Positions 8,232 to 17,777 are shown, counted from the first letter of the stretch. The stretch is DNA of 35,745 nt from Acidobacteria bacterium AH-259-G07 (GCA_027717925.1 JALLON010000003.1:1-35745), one strand, 5' to 3'. Program-made: numbers and translations. The notes: generated by a model not told the origin, from the letters alone.

Positions 8232-10364
8232 ATGCTAAATCTTTTTCGCTTACTGCCGTGGTCCGTGCTTTCATTGACTCTCGTTTTGCCAGCCAGCGTT
8301 TTTGGCCAAGAAGCGAGCGAAAGCAAAGAAGAAGAGGAAGAGAAGAAAACAGAGATTTCCCCGCAGAGCTACGAGGTGGTGGTTGAGGATAGTGTTTCCT
8401 ATAGGCCCTCCCTGAACACTGTAGTCATGAAGCTTCCCATCCCCCTTCAATCCACACCGGCAAGTGTGGGAGTCGTCACCGCACCACTTTTTCAAAATCA
8501 GGATGCCACCATTTTGGGGGATGCGCTCAGAAACGTGAGTGGTGTGCTGGCTCACACAGGCTTCGGGGTTCACGATTTCTTCACCATTCGGGGATTCGAT
8601 TCACTCTCGGGCGGCTTGGTGCTCACCGATTCCGCCCCGGAACCGGAGGTGACCTTTTACCACTTGTACAACGTGGAACGGATCGAGGTCCTGAAAGGCC
8701 CCAGTGCCTTTCTATACGGTGGTAACCCTCTGTCGGGCAGCGTGAATTTGGTCAGAAAGCAGCCTCTGTTTGAAAATTCCCTCCAGCTTGGTGGAGCTTT
8801 CGGCTATTTCGAAACCTATCGCGGCAGCGTCGATCTGAATCGTGTGAGCTCGGATGGCAGCTTCGCCTTCCGTCTGAATGTGTTCGGGCAGGATTCGGAT
8901 AATTATCGGGACGATAAGGATAACCGGCAGTTTGGCGTCAATCCGGCCTTGACCTGGACCTTAGGAGGCAAAAGTTCTCTTGCGGTGAACTTTGAGTACA
9001 TCAACAGTGACTACAAATCCGATTCTGGTCTGCCCTTGGTCAATAATAATCAGATACCTGATGTGGCCCGCACTCGTTCCTATCAGTCACCTTTTGACTT
9101 TTCCGACCAGGAAATCTACCGGGTGCGACTTGATTTCAACACCGTCGTGAATGATTTCCTGACGCTCAGAAACAAATTCTACTTTACCGATTTGGATTGG
9201 CGTTCGGCCGGGACCCTTTTCAGTGGCGTTTTCCCCAACCAGCAAGGCAGCCTGGACGTCTTCCGTTTCCTTTCCCGGCTGGACGATCGCCAGAAGCTGG
9301 TCGGAAATCAATTTGAAGGGCTCTTTTCCATATCGACGGGCACAGTGAGCCACAATCTGCTGGCTGGATTCGAGTTCAACCGTTTGGGAGATGAGTTCAC
9401 TCTGGATGTCGCTTTCTTACCCCCTATTGATCTCTTTAACCCAGTTGAAAGAGCCACGGAGCCGCTCTTCCCTCTGCCCGGTCAATTGCAGGCGGCAGAT
9501 GCGCGAAGTCTGGTCTTTGCTCCTTACCTGGTCGACCAGATTGCTTTGTCCGAACAGGTGCAGCTGTTTTTGGGAGGGCGGCTGGATGTCATTGATTACG
9601 ATGATAAGGCGACGGCGACCTTGCGCAATGACAGCCAGTTTAGCCCTCTTCTGGGACTCGTTTATGCACCCAACCCCCAGCTTTCGTTTTATGTCAACGG
9701 GGGAAAGGCCTTTGCTCCGCCCTCCACTCTAGTCGTTGGAGAGCGCAAACCGGAAGAAAGCACCCAATATGAGGTTGGTGTCAAAAAGCAATTCCAGGGA
9801 GGTAAGATCGACACCACTCTGGCTTTTTATCACTTGGAAAAGAACAACATCGCAATTCCGGATCAAAGCGGTGTGACCCGGCAGACGGGGGATCAACGCT
9901 CCAGGGGTATTGAACTGGACTTTGCGGGTGAACTCGCCCTTGGCTGGTATGTCTTTGCTTCCTATGCTTTTAATGAAGCCGAGCTGACTGATTTCAGCGA
10001 GCGTATTATCATCAGTTTTAATCCTTTCTCTGCGATCACGCTGGATCGCTCCGGAAATCGTGCCGCTTTCGCACCCAAACACCTGTTCAATTTCTGGACC
10101 GTGAAAGAGTTTCGGAACGGAGTCAGCGTGGGTGGGGGAGGCCGCTATATTAGCGATCAGTTCATTGCTGAAGACAATGCCTTTAAGATTGACGGCGTGT
10201 TCACGCTGGATGCTACCCTGGCTTATCGCTTTAACAATTGGCGGTGGAGCCTGAACTTCAAAAACATCACCGATCGTAAATACGAAACTCGAGGCTTTAG
10301 ATCCACCTCTGTCATTCCAGCAAATCCGTTTGCTTTGTATGCCAGGGTCGAACTGGGAATGTGA
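8232..10364 (+). CDS. TonB-dependent siderophore-type outer membrane receptor
   Basis: An outer-membrane active-transport receptor of about 710 residues. The signal peptide (MLNLFRLLPW to VFG-Q) is followed by a Glu/Lys-rich stretch, then SYEVVVED, which could be the TonB box. The plug domain is clear: LGDALRNVSGV, FFTIRGFD, NVERIEVLKGPSAFLYG and SGSVNLVRKQP. The remainder is a 22-strand-type barrel ending PFALYARVELGM, with an aromatic-rich end and NFKNITDRKYETRG, a typical last-strand region. FepA, FhuE and FcuA-type siderophore receptors share this layout; the ligand is unknown and no siderophore genes are nearby. The open frame extends upstream to a TTG at 8094 across the palindrome, so ATG 8232 (signal peptide) or ATG 8196 is more likely. 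No TonB/ExbBD genes are present in the window. Confidence 0.9.
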   Translation: MLNLFRLLPWSVLSLTLVLPASVFGQEASESKEEEEEKKTEISPQSYEVVVEDSVSYRPSLNTVVMKLPIPLQSTPASVGVVTAPLFQNQDATILGDALRNVSGVLAHTGFGVHDFFTIRGFDSLSGGLVLTDSAPEPEVTFYHLYNVERIEVLKGPSAFLYGGNPLSGSVNLVRKQPLFENSLQLGGAFGYFETYRGSVDLNRVSSDGSFAFRLNVFGQDSDNYRDDKDNRQFGVNPALTWTLGGKSSLAVNFEYINSDYKSDSGLPLVNNNQIPDVARTRSYQSPFDFSDQEIYRVRLDFNTVVNDFLTLRNKFYFTDLDWRSAGTLFSGVFPNQQGSLDVFRFLSRLDDRQKLVGNQFEGLFSISTGTVSHNLLAGFEFNRLGDEFTLDVAFLPPIDLFNPVERATEPLFPLPGQLQAADARSLVFAPYLVDQIALSEQVQLFLGGRLDVIDYDDKATATLRNDSQFSPLLGLVYAPNPQLSFYVNGGKAFAPPSTLVVGERKPEESTQYEVGVKKQFQGGKIDTTLAFYHLEKNNIAIPDQSGVTRQTGDQRSRGIELDFAGELALGWYVFASYAFNEAELTDFSERIIISFNPFSAITLDRSGNRAAFAPKHLFNFWTVKEFRNGVSVGGGGRYISDQFIAEDNAFKIDGVFTLDATLAYRFNNWRWSLNFKNITDRKYETRGFRSTSVIPANPFALYARVELGM

Positions 10365-10370
10365 GGAAGT

Positions 10371-10394
10371 GGGGCCGTGTCAAGACACGGCCCC
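10371..10394. terminator. 24-bp palindrome after the receptor gene (GGGGCCGTGTC family)
   Basis: GGGGCCGTGTC and its exact complement are separated by AA, seven bases after the stop of the receptor gene. It is probably a terminator for the receptor gene. It is almost the same sequence as the palindrome at 4070-4097, so it belongs to a dispersed family. Confidence 0.6.
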
Positions 10395-10405
10395 CGCATT
10401 AGAAC

Positions 10406-10633
10406 ATGATGAAAACTTTTCCTCGCTGGATTCTCTACGTAGCAGCGTTTCTCCTCTATGTGCTGCACAATGATCTGTGGTTCTGGAACGATCCTCGATT
10501 AGTGCTGGGCTTGCCGATCGGTCTCCTTTACCATGTTGCATTTTGCCTGGCTGCCTCGGCTTTGATGGTGTTTTTGGTGATCTATGCCTGGCCCGAGAAG
10601 CTCGAGGTTGAAGAAGAGAGAGAAGAGGAATGA
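10406..10633 (+). CDS. DUF3311 small membrane protein, symporter partner
   Basis: A 75-residue protein with two membrane segments (about 8-25 and 42-63), a conserved-looking HNDLWFWNDP loop between them, and a charged tail rich in Glu. This layout matches DUF3311 proteins, which are usually encoded just before a sodium:solute symporter and are thought to be its small subunit. Its stop overlaps the symporter start by ATGA, supporting coupled translation. No clear ribosome site precedes the ATG, which is close to the palindrome at 10371. Confidence 0.8.
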   Translation: MMKTFPRWILYVAAFLLYVLHNDLWFWNDPRLVLGLPIGLLYHVAFCLAASALMVFLVIYAWPEKLEVEEEREEE

Positions 10634-12108
10634 TCACGACAGGGGTCATCTTTGTTTACCTGGTCTTGGTGCTCCTGATTGGGGCCTTTAGTCACAAGTT
10701 GTTTCGGGGCACAGGTGAGGATTATTTTGTCGCCACCAGAACCATCGGCCCCTTCATCCTTCTTATGTCCCTCTTTGGGACCAACATGACTTCCTTTGCC
10801 CTGTTGGGAGCCTCAGGAGAGGCTTATCATCAGGGGATAGGCGTCTTTAGTCTGATGGCTTCGGCCGGTGCCCTGGTAATTCCTTGTGTCTTCTTCTTTG
10901 TTGGACCGCGTGTCTGGTCACTGGGAAAGCGTCACGGTTATCTTACTCAAGTTCAATTGTTCCGCGAACGTTGGGGTTCGGATGGATTTGGTCTGGTCCT
11001 GTTTGTAGTTCTCATCGCTCTCATTATTCCGTACCTGTTAATCGGTATCATGGCCGGAGGGATTACCCTGAATGAAATCACAAATGGCCAGATCCCGGAA
11101 TGGGCTGGTGGACTCACGGTCTGCCTGGTGGTTTTGGCTTATGTTACCTATGGTGGCCTGCGAGGAACGGCTTGGGCCAACACTTTTCAGACTCTGGTCT
11201 TCATGATTCTGGGCGGTGTGACCTTTTACGTCGTGGTGGACCGCTTGGGTGGCTTCTCGGCTGCCCTGGCCCGAGTCGTCAATCAACACCCGGAGTTGCT
11301 CATCCGCGGGGACTCCATCCAACCCTTAAAATTGTTGACCTATACCTTTGTTCTGCTTTCGGTGGGAATGTTTCCCCACATGTTCATGCACTGGCTCTCA
11401 GCCCGCCGGGCGGCAACCTTTCGCTATCCGTTGATGTTTTATCCAGTATGTATTGCCGTGGTTTGGCTCCCCAGCGTGTTGTTGGGAATCCTGGGGAGCG
11501 TGGATTTTCCAGGACTGAAAGGGCCCCAGGCCAACTACATCCTGGTCAAAATGATCGGGCTTCATGCTCCGGAGATCCTGGCGGGCCTTTTGGCAGCGGG
11601 TGTATTGGCAGCCGTCATGTCCTCGCTCGACTCCCAGGTTCTTTCCATCGGAAGCATGTTCACTCAAGACATCGTGAGACATTACGGATTTCACGATCGA
11701 ATGAGCGAAAAACAGCAGGTACTGGTCGGAAGACTCTTTGTCGTGGGTATTCTGGTCGTGACCTATTTGCTCTTTCTCATCTCTAATCGGAGCATCTTCA
11801 GACTGGGGATCTGGTCCTTCAGCGGATTCTCCGCGCTGTTTCCCATAGTCGTTGCAGCGCTGTTTTGGAAGCGAAGCACAAAGTACGGGGCCTTTGCCTC
11901 GGTCTTTAGTGTGGTCGTCTTATGGATCTACTTCTTTCTCCAGGCCGGACGGGCTGAGGATTATACGATCGGCGGTACAGGAGTCATGCCGGTCGCAGTG
12001 ATTTTGGCTGTGTCCACTGCGGCCATGATCCTCTTTTCACTTTTGAGCAAGGCACCCGATCAGGCCGTGATTGAGAAGTTCTTCCCTAGCGGAGGGGGCA
12101 GACCTTGA
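10630..12108 (+). CDS. Sodium:solute symporter (SSS family)
   Basis: A 492-residue inner-membrane transporter with about 13 hydrophobic helices. Family features seen are EDYFVATRTIGPF near the start, GTNMTSFALLGASGEAY in the helix 2 region with small and polar residues, YVTYGGLRGTAWANTFQ in the middle, and LAAVMSSLDSQVLSIGSMFTQDI in helix 8 with the Ser residues used for the sodium site. These are typical of SSS transporters of the PanF / proline / solute type. The substrate cannot be told; carboxylates are likely given the catabolic genes nearby. Coupled to DUF3311 upstream; a glycosyltransferase follows after 11 bases. Confidence 0.9.
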   Translation: MITTGVIFVYLVLVLLIGAFSHKLFRGTGEDYFVATRTIGPFILLMSLFGTNMTSFALLGASGEAYHQGIGVFSLMASAGALVIPCVFFFVGPRVWSLGKRHGYLTQVQLFRERWGSDGFGLVLFVVLIALIIPYLLIGIMAGGITLNEITNGQIPEWAGGLTVCLVVLAYVTYGGLRGTAWANTFQTLVFMILGGVTFYVVVDRLGGFSAALARVVNQHPELLIRGDSIQPLKLLTYTFVLLSVGMFPHMFMHWLSARRAATFRYPLMFYPVCIAVVWLPSVLLGILGSVDFPGLKGPQANYILVKMIGLHAPEILAGLLAAGVLAAVMSSLDSQVLSIGSMFTQDIVRHYGFHDRMSEKQQVLVGRLFVVGILVVTYLLFLISNRSIFRLGIWSFSGFSALFPIVVAALFWKRSTKYGAFASVFSVVVLWIYFFLQAGRAEDYTIGGTGVMPVAVILAVSTAAMILFSLLSKAPDQAVIEKFFPSGGGRP

Positions 12109-12119
12109 ATTTTTAAATC

Positions 12120-13409
12120 ATGAGAATCGCCTACATCGCCGCTGGAGCCGCCGACATGTACTGCGGCAGTTGTATACACGATAACACGCTAGCGGCCGCA
12201 CTCCAGAAAAAAGGCCACGAGGTGGCTCTCTTGCCCACCTATACACCTCTTCGTACCGACGAGCCGAACGTGAGCATGGACCACATCTTCTATGGGGGAA
12301 TCAATGTTTATCTGCAGCAGAAGTTTGCTCTGTTTCGCCATACCCCCTGGGTTTTGGATTCGTTATTCGATCGACCGATTCTGCTTAACCTGGTCTCGCA
12401 GTTCAGTTCGACAACCAATGCCCGGGATCTGGGAGCCTTGACGGCATCTGTTCTCAAAGGGGAGCGAGGGTATCAGCAAAAGGAGTTGGTCAAATTGGTT
12501 ACCTGGTTGAAAGACTCCGTGCAACCTGAAATTGTCCAGCTCACCAATTCCATGTTCCTTGGCCTCGCCAAACAGATTAAACAAGAGTTGCAGGTCCCCG
12601 TTCTTTGTGCTCTTCAGGGAGAAGATATCTTCATGCAGGATCTTCTTGAGCCGCACAAATCGCAGGTGCTGGAACTCCTTCGAAAACGGGTGCCTGACGT
12701 GGACGGTTTCATCGCCACCAGTGAGTATTACGCCGACTTCATGTCGCAGTATCTCGATATCGCCAGGGAGAAGATCCATGTGGTGAGGTGGGGCCTGAAC
12801 CTGCAAGGTCACGGAAAGCTCCCGAAAAATACCGGCAAGAATTCCTTCGCAATAGGCTACCTGGCCCGCATTTGTCCTGAAAAGGGCCTTCACCTGTTGG
12901 TGGAAGCCTTCCACCGGTTGTGCGAGAGGCCGAACCCTGACCAACTCCAGCTCAAGGTTGCCGGTTACCTCAGCAAGCGAGACAAGCCCTATTTTAATCG
13001 TATTCTCCAGAAAATTTCGCAGTGGGGTCTCGAGGGCCGATTCGACTATTGGGGTGAAGTGGACCGCCGGCAAAAGATCCAGTTTCTCAATACTCTTCAT
13101 GTTCTATCCGTACCGACCACCTATCGGGAACCAAAAGGCTTATACGTTCTGGAGGCACTCGCCAACGGTGTGCCGGTCGTTCAGCCCCGTCACGGGTCCT
13201 TCCCGGAGTTGATCCAAGCGACGGGCGGGGGCGTTCTGGTCAATCCGGACTCGGCAGGCGCTCTGGTCGAAGGAATTCAGTCGTTAGTTGAGGATTCTGA
13301 ACACCGAGACAGGCTTGCCCGGCAGGGAAAGGAGGCGGTTCACCGAGCCTTTAGCGACGAGATGATGGCGGAAGCAACTCTAGCCGTTTATCGGCAGTAT
13401 GTACGGTAG
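12120..13409 (+). CDS. Family 4 glycosyltransferase (GT-B)
   Basis: A 429-residue cytosolic glycosyltransferase. The N-terminal Rossmann half starts MRIAYIAAGAADMYCGSCIHDN with the glycine-rich acceptor loop. The C-terminal donor-binding half has IGYLARICPEKGLHLLVEA, then PTTYREPKGLYVLEALANGVPVV and HGSFPELI, the E-x7-E type motif of GT4 enzymes. It probably moves a sugar from a nucleotide donor to a cell-surface or small-molecule acceptor. It lies 11 bases after the symporter gene, so it may share its transcript, though no strong ribosome site is seen. Its TAG stop is formed by the first bases of a degraded GTAGGGGCGAGCC repeat, so the C-terminal end may have been reset by the repeat. Confidence 0.85.
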   Translation: MRIAYIAAGAADMYCGSCIHDNTLAAALQKKGHEVALLPTYTPLRTDEPNVSMDHIFYGGINVYLQQKFALFRHTPWVLDSLFDRPILLNLVSQFSSTTNARDLGALTASVLKGERGYQQKELVKLVTWLKDSVQPEIVQLTNSMFLGLAKQIKQELQVPVLCALQGEDIFMQDLLEPHKSQVLELLRKRVPDVDGFIATSEYYADFMSQYLDIAREKIHVVRWGLNLQGHGKLPKNTGKNSFAIGYLARICPEKGLHLLVEAFHRLCERPNPDQLQLKVAGYLSKRDKPYFNRILQKISQWGLEGRFDYWGEVDRRQKIQFLNTLHVLSVPTTYREPKGLYVLEALANGVPVVQPRHGSFPELIQATGGGVLVNPDSAGALVEGIQSLVEDSEHRDRLARQGKEAVHRAFSDEMMAEATLAVYRQYVR

Positions 13410-13430
13410 GGGCGAGCCACCGGCTAGCGG
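13406..13430. repeat. Degraded copy of the GTAGGGGCGAGCC palindrome at a stop codon
   Basis: The left arm GTAGGGGCGAGCC is intact and is followed by an altered right arm (CCGGCTAGCGGG in place of GGCTCGCCCC). The TAG in the arm is the stop codon of the glycosyltransferase gene. The intact relative is at 8127-8155. Confidence 0.6.
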
Positions 13431-13476
13431 GAATGATTGATGATCAGGCCCTAATGAGATAAATTCATTCTAACCA

Positions 13477-14148
13477 GTGTCACTGAAAGTATCCGACCTG
13501 CAAAAGCACTTTGGCAGTGAGCCCCACCGGGTGGAAGTTCTGCGCGGCATTTCTTTCGAACTGGGCCCGGGAGAATCCCTCGCTATCACCGGGCCCTCGG
13601 GTTCAGGGAAGAGTACACTTCTTCACTGCCTGGGAACTTTGTCCCCACCCTCCTCGGGAAGCATCGAAATCGACGGCAAAAATCCCTTTGCCTTACCGGA
13701 GCCTGAGTTGGCTCGATTCCGGAACCGGGTGATTGGTTTTGTCTTCCAGGCCCATCATCTCCTCCCCCAGTATTCTGTCCTCGAAAATGTGCTGATGCCG
13801 GCCTTGGCATTTCCCGACCTGCGTCAGCACACGGAAAAGTGCGCCCTGGAACTGCTAAAAAAAGTGAGTCTGAATAATCGTTTAGGGCATCTTCCCTCAG
13901 AACTCTCTGGAGGTGAGCGTCAGAGGGTGGCTGTGGCCCGTGCTCTCATTAATCGGCCCAACCTGCTGCTTTGCGATGAGCCTACGGGAAACCTCGACCG
14001 CTCTACCGCTCAATCTGTGGCTGCTCTTTTATTTGAGCTCCACCGGGAAGAGAAGAATATTCTAATCGTCGTCACCCACAGTCTTGAGCTGGCCGACCGC
14101 TTTCCGCGGCGTTTTGAGCTGAAGGAGGGAGCGTGCGTCGCAGTCTGA
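13477..14148 (+). CDS. ABC transporter ATPase, LolD/MacB type
   Basis: A 223-residue ATPase for an export or lipoprotein-release ABC system. Walker A GPSGSGKST is at 39-47, the Q-loop region at FVFQAHHLLP (88-97), the signature LSGGERQ at 143-149, Walker B LLLCDE at 163-168 and the H-loop His at 201. The EPTGNLD after Walker B is the hallmark of the FtsE/LolD/MacB branch (type VII ABC). It overlaps the start of the FtsX permease by 16 bases, so the two form one transporter. The GTG start at 13477 lacks a strong ribosome site; no other start fits the family length. Confidence 0.92.
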   Translation: MSLKVSDLQKHFGSEPHRVEVLRGISFELGPGESLAITGPSGSGKSTLLHCLGTLSPPSSGSIEIDGKNPFALPEPELARFRNRVIGFVFQAHHLLPQYSVLENVLMPALAFPDLRQHTEKCALELLKKVSLNNRLGHLPSELSGGERQRVAVARALINRPNLLLCDEPTGNLDRSTAQSVAALLFELHREEKNILIVVTHSLELADRFPRRFELKEGACVAV

Positions 14149-17100
14149 TCTATTTCTGGCGAATGAATCTGGCGGTGGCCCTGGGAGCCGCCGTAACCAC
14201 GGCGGTGCTGACCGGGGCTCTTCTGGTGGGCGATTCCGTCCGAGGCAGCCTGCGAGATCTCACGCTGGATCGCCTGGGCGGCATCGACTACTCCCTGGTG
14301 CCCCAAAGGTTCTTCCGTGAAGACTTGGCCGTGGACCTGGCCGAGGACACAGCTTTTAGGGATCATTTTAGGGAGGTGGCTCCTGCCATCCTGCTGGGCG
14401 GCAGCGCCACTCACGCTGGTTCGCAAGCCCGAGCCTCAAAGGTCAGTATTCAGGGAATCGACCAGCGTTTTCTGGAAGTTTTTGGACTTGGCCCGGACGG
14501 CCCTCCTATCGATTTCGATTCAGGCGGTGCAAAAAGGGTCTTCCCTCCCGTGGTGATCAACCAATCGCTTCAAAAGGAGCTCGGTGCAAACATCGGTGAT
14601 CCTATTCTAATCTCGTCGAAAAAACCTACCCAGATTCATCCGGAATTCTTGCTCGGCAGTCGAGATCCTTCAGACCTGCTGGAAACAATTCGACTGAGCC
14701 TGGTCCAGGTTATACCGGACCGCGGAGTGGGAAGATTTGGTCTTGATCCTCACCAGAATCTCCCTTTTAATGCGTACCTTCCTCTATCTGTTCTCCAGAA
14801 GGCCCTCCAGCAGGAGGGACGTGTCAATGCCTTGCTGGTAGCCCAAAGTTCCGGGTCCACCCCAGATAGCGGGACGTCGATACTACAGGAAAGCTTGCGC
14901 CGGGTGCTCCAGCTTCAGGATCTGAACTTAAGGCTGCGAGAAGGCCTGGCCTATTTTGCCCTGGAAAGTCGGGAGATGATTATTCCCCCCTTGATTGAAG
15001 AAGCTGCCGCAGCTGCGGCTGTGGACTTGCAGGCACCTTTCCAGCGTATTTTGACCTACCTGGCCAATGGTATGACTGCCCGCGAACGAGCGATTCCCTA
15101 CTCGACCGTTACAGCCATGGATCCTTCGAAGGGTGATGGCTTTGGCTCTCTGGAGCTGACGAACGGTCAGCCTGCAGCTCCCTTGGGGGAAAACGACATT
15201 CTCCTGAACAAGTGGGCTGCCGACGACTTGAGCGTGAAGGAAGGCGATTTGATTGAGCTCAGCTATTACGTGCTGGGTCCCCGGGAGCAGCTCCTTACCC
15301 AAAAGGCCCGATTTCAATTAACAGGGATCGTGGCCCTGAAGAACCTGGGTGTCGATCGGACTCTCACACCCGAGATTCCAGGTGTTCAAGACGCACAGGA
15401 CATGGCAGCGTGGGATCCTCCCGTTCCCATCGCCCTCGATCGGATCCGGCCCAAGGATGAGGCCTACTGGGATGAATTTGGAGCTGCGCCTAAGGCTTTT
15501 GTGGCTTACGCAGCAGGTCTGAATTTGTGGAGCAGTCGCTTTGGGCGTCTGACCTCGATTCGAGTCGGTGCTGCTAAAGACAGCAATCTGGAGTCGACGC
15601 AAGAGCGGTTTCAAAGGGCCTTGCTGGAGCGAATTAGCCCCATGGGGGTTGGTTTTATCTTCCAGCCGGTCAAGGAGCAAGGCTTAAGGGCATCAGCTGG
15701 AGCCACCGATTTCAGCATGCTTTTTATTTCGTTCAGCTTCTTTCTGATCACCTCGGCGGCCCTTTTGGTCGGGCTTCTGTTTCGCTTGGGTGTGGAGCAG
15801 CGGGCTCGCGAGATCGGCCTTTTACTATCCTTGGGTTATCCGCTGAAGTCCGTGCGCCGGCGCTTCTTGGCTGAGGGAGCTCTTGTGGCTGGAGCAGGCT
15901 CGCTCCTGGGTCTGGCGGGTGCTCTCGCCTATGCATGGCTGTTGATCTTTGGCCTGCGAACCTGGTGGTCGGCGGCTGTAGGATCTCCGTTCCTTTCTTT
16001 CTATGTTACTCGACTAAGTCTGATAGTGGGGTATCTGGTTTCGCTGGCCGTTGTCCTCTTTTCCATTTGGTGGGCCCTACGGAAGCTGGCCCAACTGCCA
16101 ACGCCAGTGCTCCTGGGGGGCGGCACCTCCCACCCTGTGCAAGCCCGAGCGCGCCGATGGGTCAGGGTCTTGGCTCTCGCCAGTCTGGGATTGGCGATGG
16201 TTCTCATGCTCATTGCTGTTCTCACACAGGCTACCTCCTCGGTGGGATTATTTTTTGGAATTGGGACAAGCTTATTGCTGGCCGGTCTGTCTTTTTTCTC
16301 TCTCTGGCTGCGAGCCTCTCGCCGCGTTCCCATTCAGCCCCACAGGCTCGCCCTGCCGGTGCAGATTGCCGCCAGGAACAGCGCCTGGAATCCCGGGCGA
16401 AGTTTGCTTAGCACGGCTCTGGTTGCCAGCGCTTGTTTTGTCATTGTCAGCGTGGGGGCCAATCGCCATGAACCGGGCGAAGAACTCCTTCGCCGGGACT
16501 CAGGCGCGGGAGGGTTTTCCTTGCTGGCCCAATCGGACATTTCTGTGCACCAGGACTTGAACGATCCGGAAGGACGCTTTGATTTGGGCTTCTCTGACAG
16601 CGATTCGGAGAAACTGAGCGAAGTTCGGATCATGCCCTTCCGAGTGCTTCCGGGCGAGGACGTCAGCTGTCTGAACCTGTATCAACCTCAAAAGCCCCGC
16701 ATCTTAGGCGTCCCGCCGGAGCAAATCGCTCGAGGAGGGTTCCAGTTTCAACAGCTGTCTAAGGATGTCGAGAATCCATGGACTTTGCTTGAACAAAGCC
16801 TGGAAGCAGGTGTCATTCCTGCTGTCGGCGATGCCAATTCTGTCCTGTGGATCCTGCATCTAGGGCTGGGTAAGGACTTGATTTTGCAAAACGAAAGAGG
16901 CGAAGAGATCAAGCTTCGCCTGGTGGCTCTTCTGCGAAGCAGCATCTTTCAAAGCGAGCTCTTGATCTCCGAGGCTAATTTCTTAAGACACTTTCCCAGT
17001 CAGAGCGGATATTCTTACTTTTTGATCGAAGCGCCGCTGGAAAAAAGACAGGAAATGGCTTCTCTATTGGAAAGCAATCTAAATCGCCATGGGCTGGACG

Positions 17101-17528
17101 CTACCTCCACCGCTGAGGTACTGGCCAGCTATCTGGCGGTCGAAAACACTTATCTGTCCACATTTCAAACATTGGGGGGTCTGGGCCTGCTGTTGGGCAC
17201 ACTGGGGCTGGGGATTGTTCTGGTGAGAAATGTCCTCGAACGCAGGGGTGAGCTGGCCACGCTTCGCGCTTTTGGCTTTCCCCGATCGAAGCTGGCCTGG
17301 ATGGTCCTGGCCGAAAATGGATTTCTGCTGATGCTTGGCCTGGTGCTCGGTACGGCTTCGGCACTGGTTGCCGTGGCGCCTCATTTGGCTGGCGGCGGCG
17401 CTCCAATTCCCTGGCTGTCGCTTTCTCTAACGCTTCTGGCCGTACTTGTGGTGGGCCTGGCAGCCGGTGCCGCCGCCGTCGTCGCGGCACTGCGGGTCCC
17501 TTTGCTTCCAGCCCTCAAGGCAGAGTGA
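14133..17528 (+). CDS. Long ABC export permease with two FtsX regions
   Basis: A 1131-residue inner-membrane permease. I count about ten membrane helices: one at 12-35, three in a first FtsX block (about 527-553, 582-609, 629-651), three between (680-700, 705-730, 760-778) and three in a second FtsX block (1012-1040, 1057-1090, 1095-1124). Large periplasmic domains lie at about 36-525 and 780-1010. REIGLLLSLGYP and ELATLRAFGFPRSKLA are the coupling-helix segments that meet the ATPase. This duplicated layout resembles the fused permeases common in Acidobacteriota and some Planctomycetota, except that here an ATPase is encoded next to it. Start: GTG at 14133 with GGAGG at 14124-14128. No membrane-fusion partner is nearby. 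Confidence 0.9.
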   Translation: MRRSLIYFWRMNLAVALGAAVTTAVLTGALLVGDSVRGSLRDLTLDRLGGIDYSLVPQRFFREDLAVDLAEDTAFRDHFREVAPAILLGGSATHAGSQARASKVSIQGIDQRFLEVFGLGPDGPPIDFDSGGAKRVFPPVVINQSLQKELGANIGDPILISSKKPTQIHPEFLLGSRDPSDLLETIRLSLVQVIPDRGVGRFGLDPHQNLPFNAYLPLSVLQKALQQEGRVNALLVAQSSGSTPDSGTSILQESLRRVLQLQDLNLRLREGLAYFALESREMIIPPLIEEAAAAAAVDLQAPFQRILTYLANGMTARERAIPYSTVTAMDPSKGDGFGSLELTNGQPAAPLGENDILLNKWAADDLSVKEGDLIELSYYVLGPREQLLTQKARFQLTGIVALKNLGVDRTLTPEIPGVQDAQDMAAWDPPVPIALDRIRPKDEAYWDEFGAAPKAFVAYAAGLNLWSSRFGRLTSIRVGAAKDSNLESTQERFQRALLERISPMGVGFIFQPVKEQGLRASAGATDFSMLFISFSFFLITSAALLVGLLFRLGVEQRAREIGLLLSLGYPLKSVRRRFLAEGALVAGAGSLLGLAGALAYAWLLIFGLRTWWSAAVGSPFLSFYVTRLSLIVGYLVSLAVVLFSIWWALRKLAQLPTPVLLGGGTSHPVQARARRWVRVLALASLGLAMVLMLIAVLTQATSSVGLFFGIGTSLLLAGLSFFSLWLRASRRVPIQPHRLALPVQIAARNSAWNPGRSLLSTALVASACFVIVSVGANRHEPGEELLRRDSGAGGFSLLAQSDISVHQDLNDPEGRFDLGFSDSDSEKLSEVRIMPFRVLPGEDVSCLNLYQPQKPRILGVPPEQIARGGFQFQQLSKDVENPWTLLEQSLEAGVIPAVGDANSVLWILHLGLGKDLILQNERGEEIKLRLVALLRSSIFQSELLISEANFLRHFPSQSGYSYFLIEAPLEKRQEMASLLESNLNRHGLDATSTAEVLASYLAVENTYLSTFQTLGGLGLLLGTLGLGIVLVRNVLERRGELATLRAFGFPRSKLAWMVLAENGFLLMLGLVLGTASALVAVAPHLAGGGAPIPWLSLSLTLLAVLVVGLAAGAAAVVAALRVPLLPALKAE

Positions 17529-17570
17529 TTTACGCAGCTTATCCTGGGAGGGCAAGGATCCAGAGCTCAA

Positions 17571-17762
17571 TTGAACATAAAAAACGTTGAATTAAAAATG
17601 CCTTTGGAATTGGTCGAGCAGATACAGCTGGCAACCTATGCTAGGATTGCAGGGACATTTGAGGAGACACTGATCTATCTTGTCAGAAAAGGTCTATCTG
17701 CGGTTGCGCCGACTATCAAGCAAGGAGTCATGGATCAGTTGAATAGGTTAAACAGTTTGTGA
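17571..17762 (+). CDS. Small RHH-like protein ahead of a toxin-antitoxin pair
   Basis: A 63-residue protein starting with TTG (17571) or, shorter, ATG (17598). The beginning NVELKMPLELVEQIQ, a beta strand then helix, and the helix FEETLIYLVRKGLS suggest a ribbon-helix-helix DNA-binding fold like small antitoxins. It ends 15 bases before the DUF433 gene, so it may be a third member or regulator of that module. No close family is recognised, and the ribosome site is weak. Confidence 0.5.
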   Translation: MNIKNVELKMPLELVEQIQLATYARIAGTFEETLIYLVRKGLSAVAPTIKQGVMDQLNRLNSL

Positions 17763-17777
17763 AGATCATGGAGTAAG

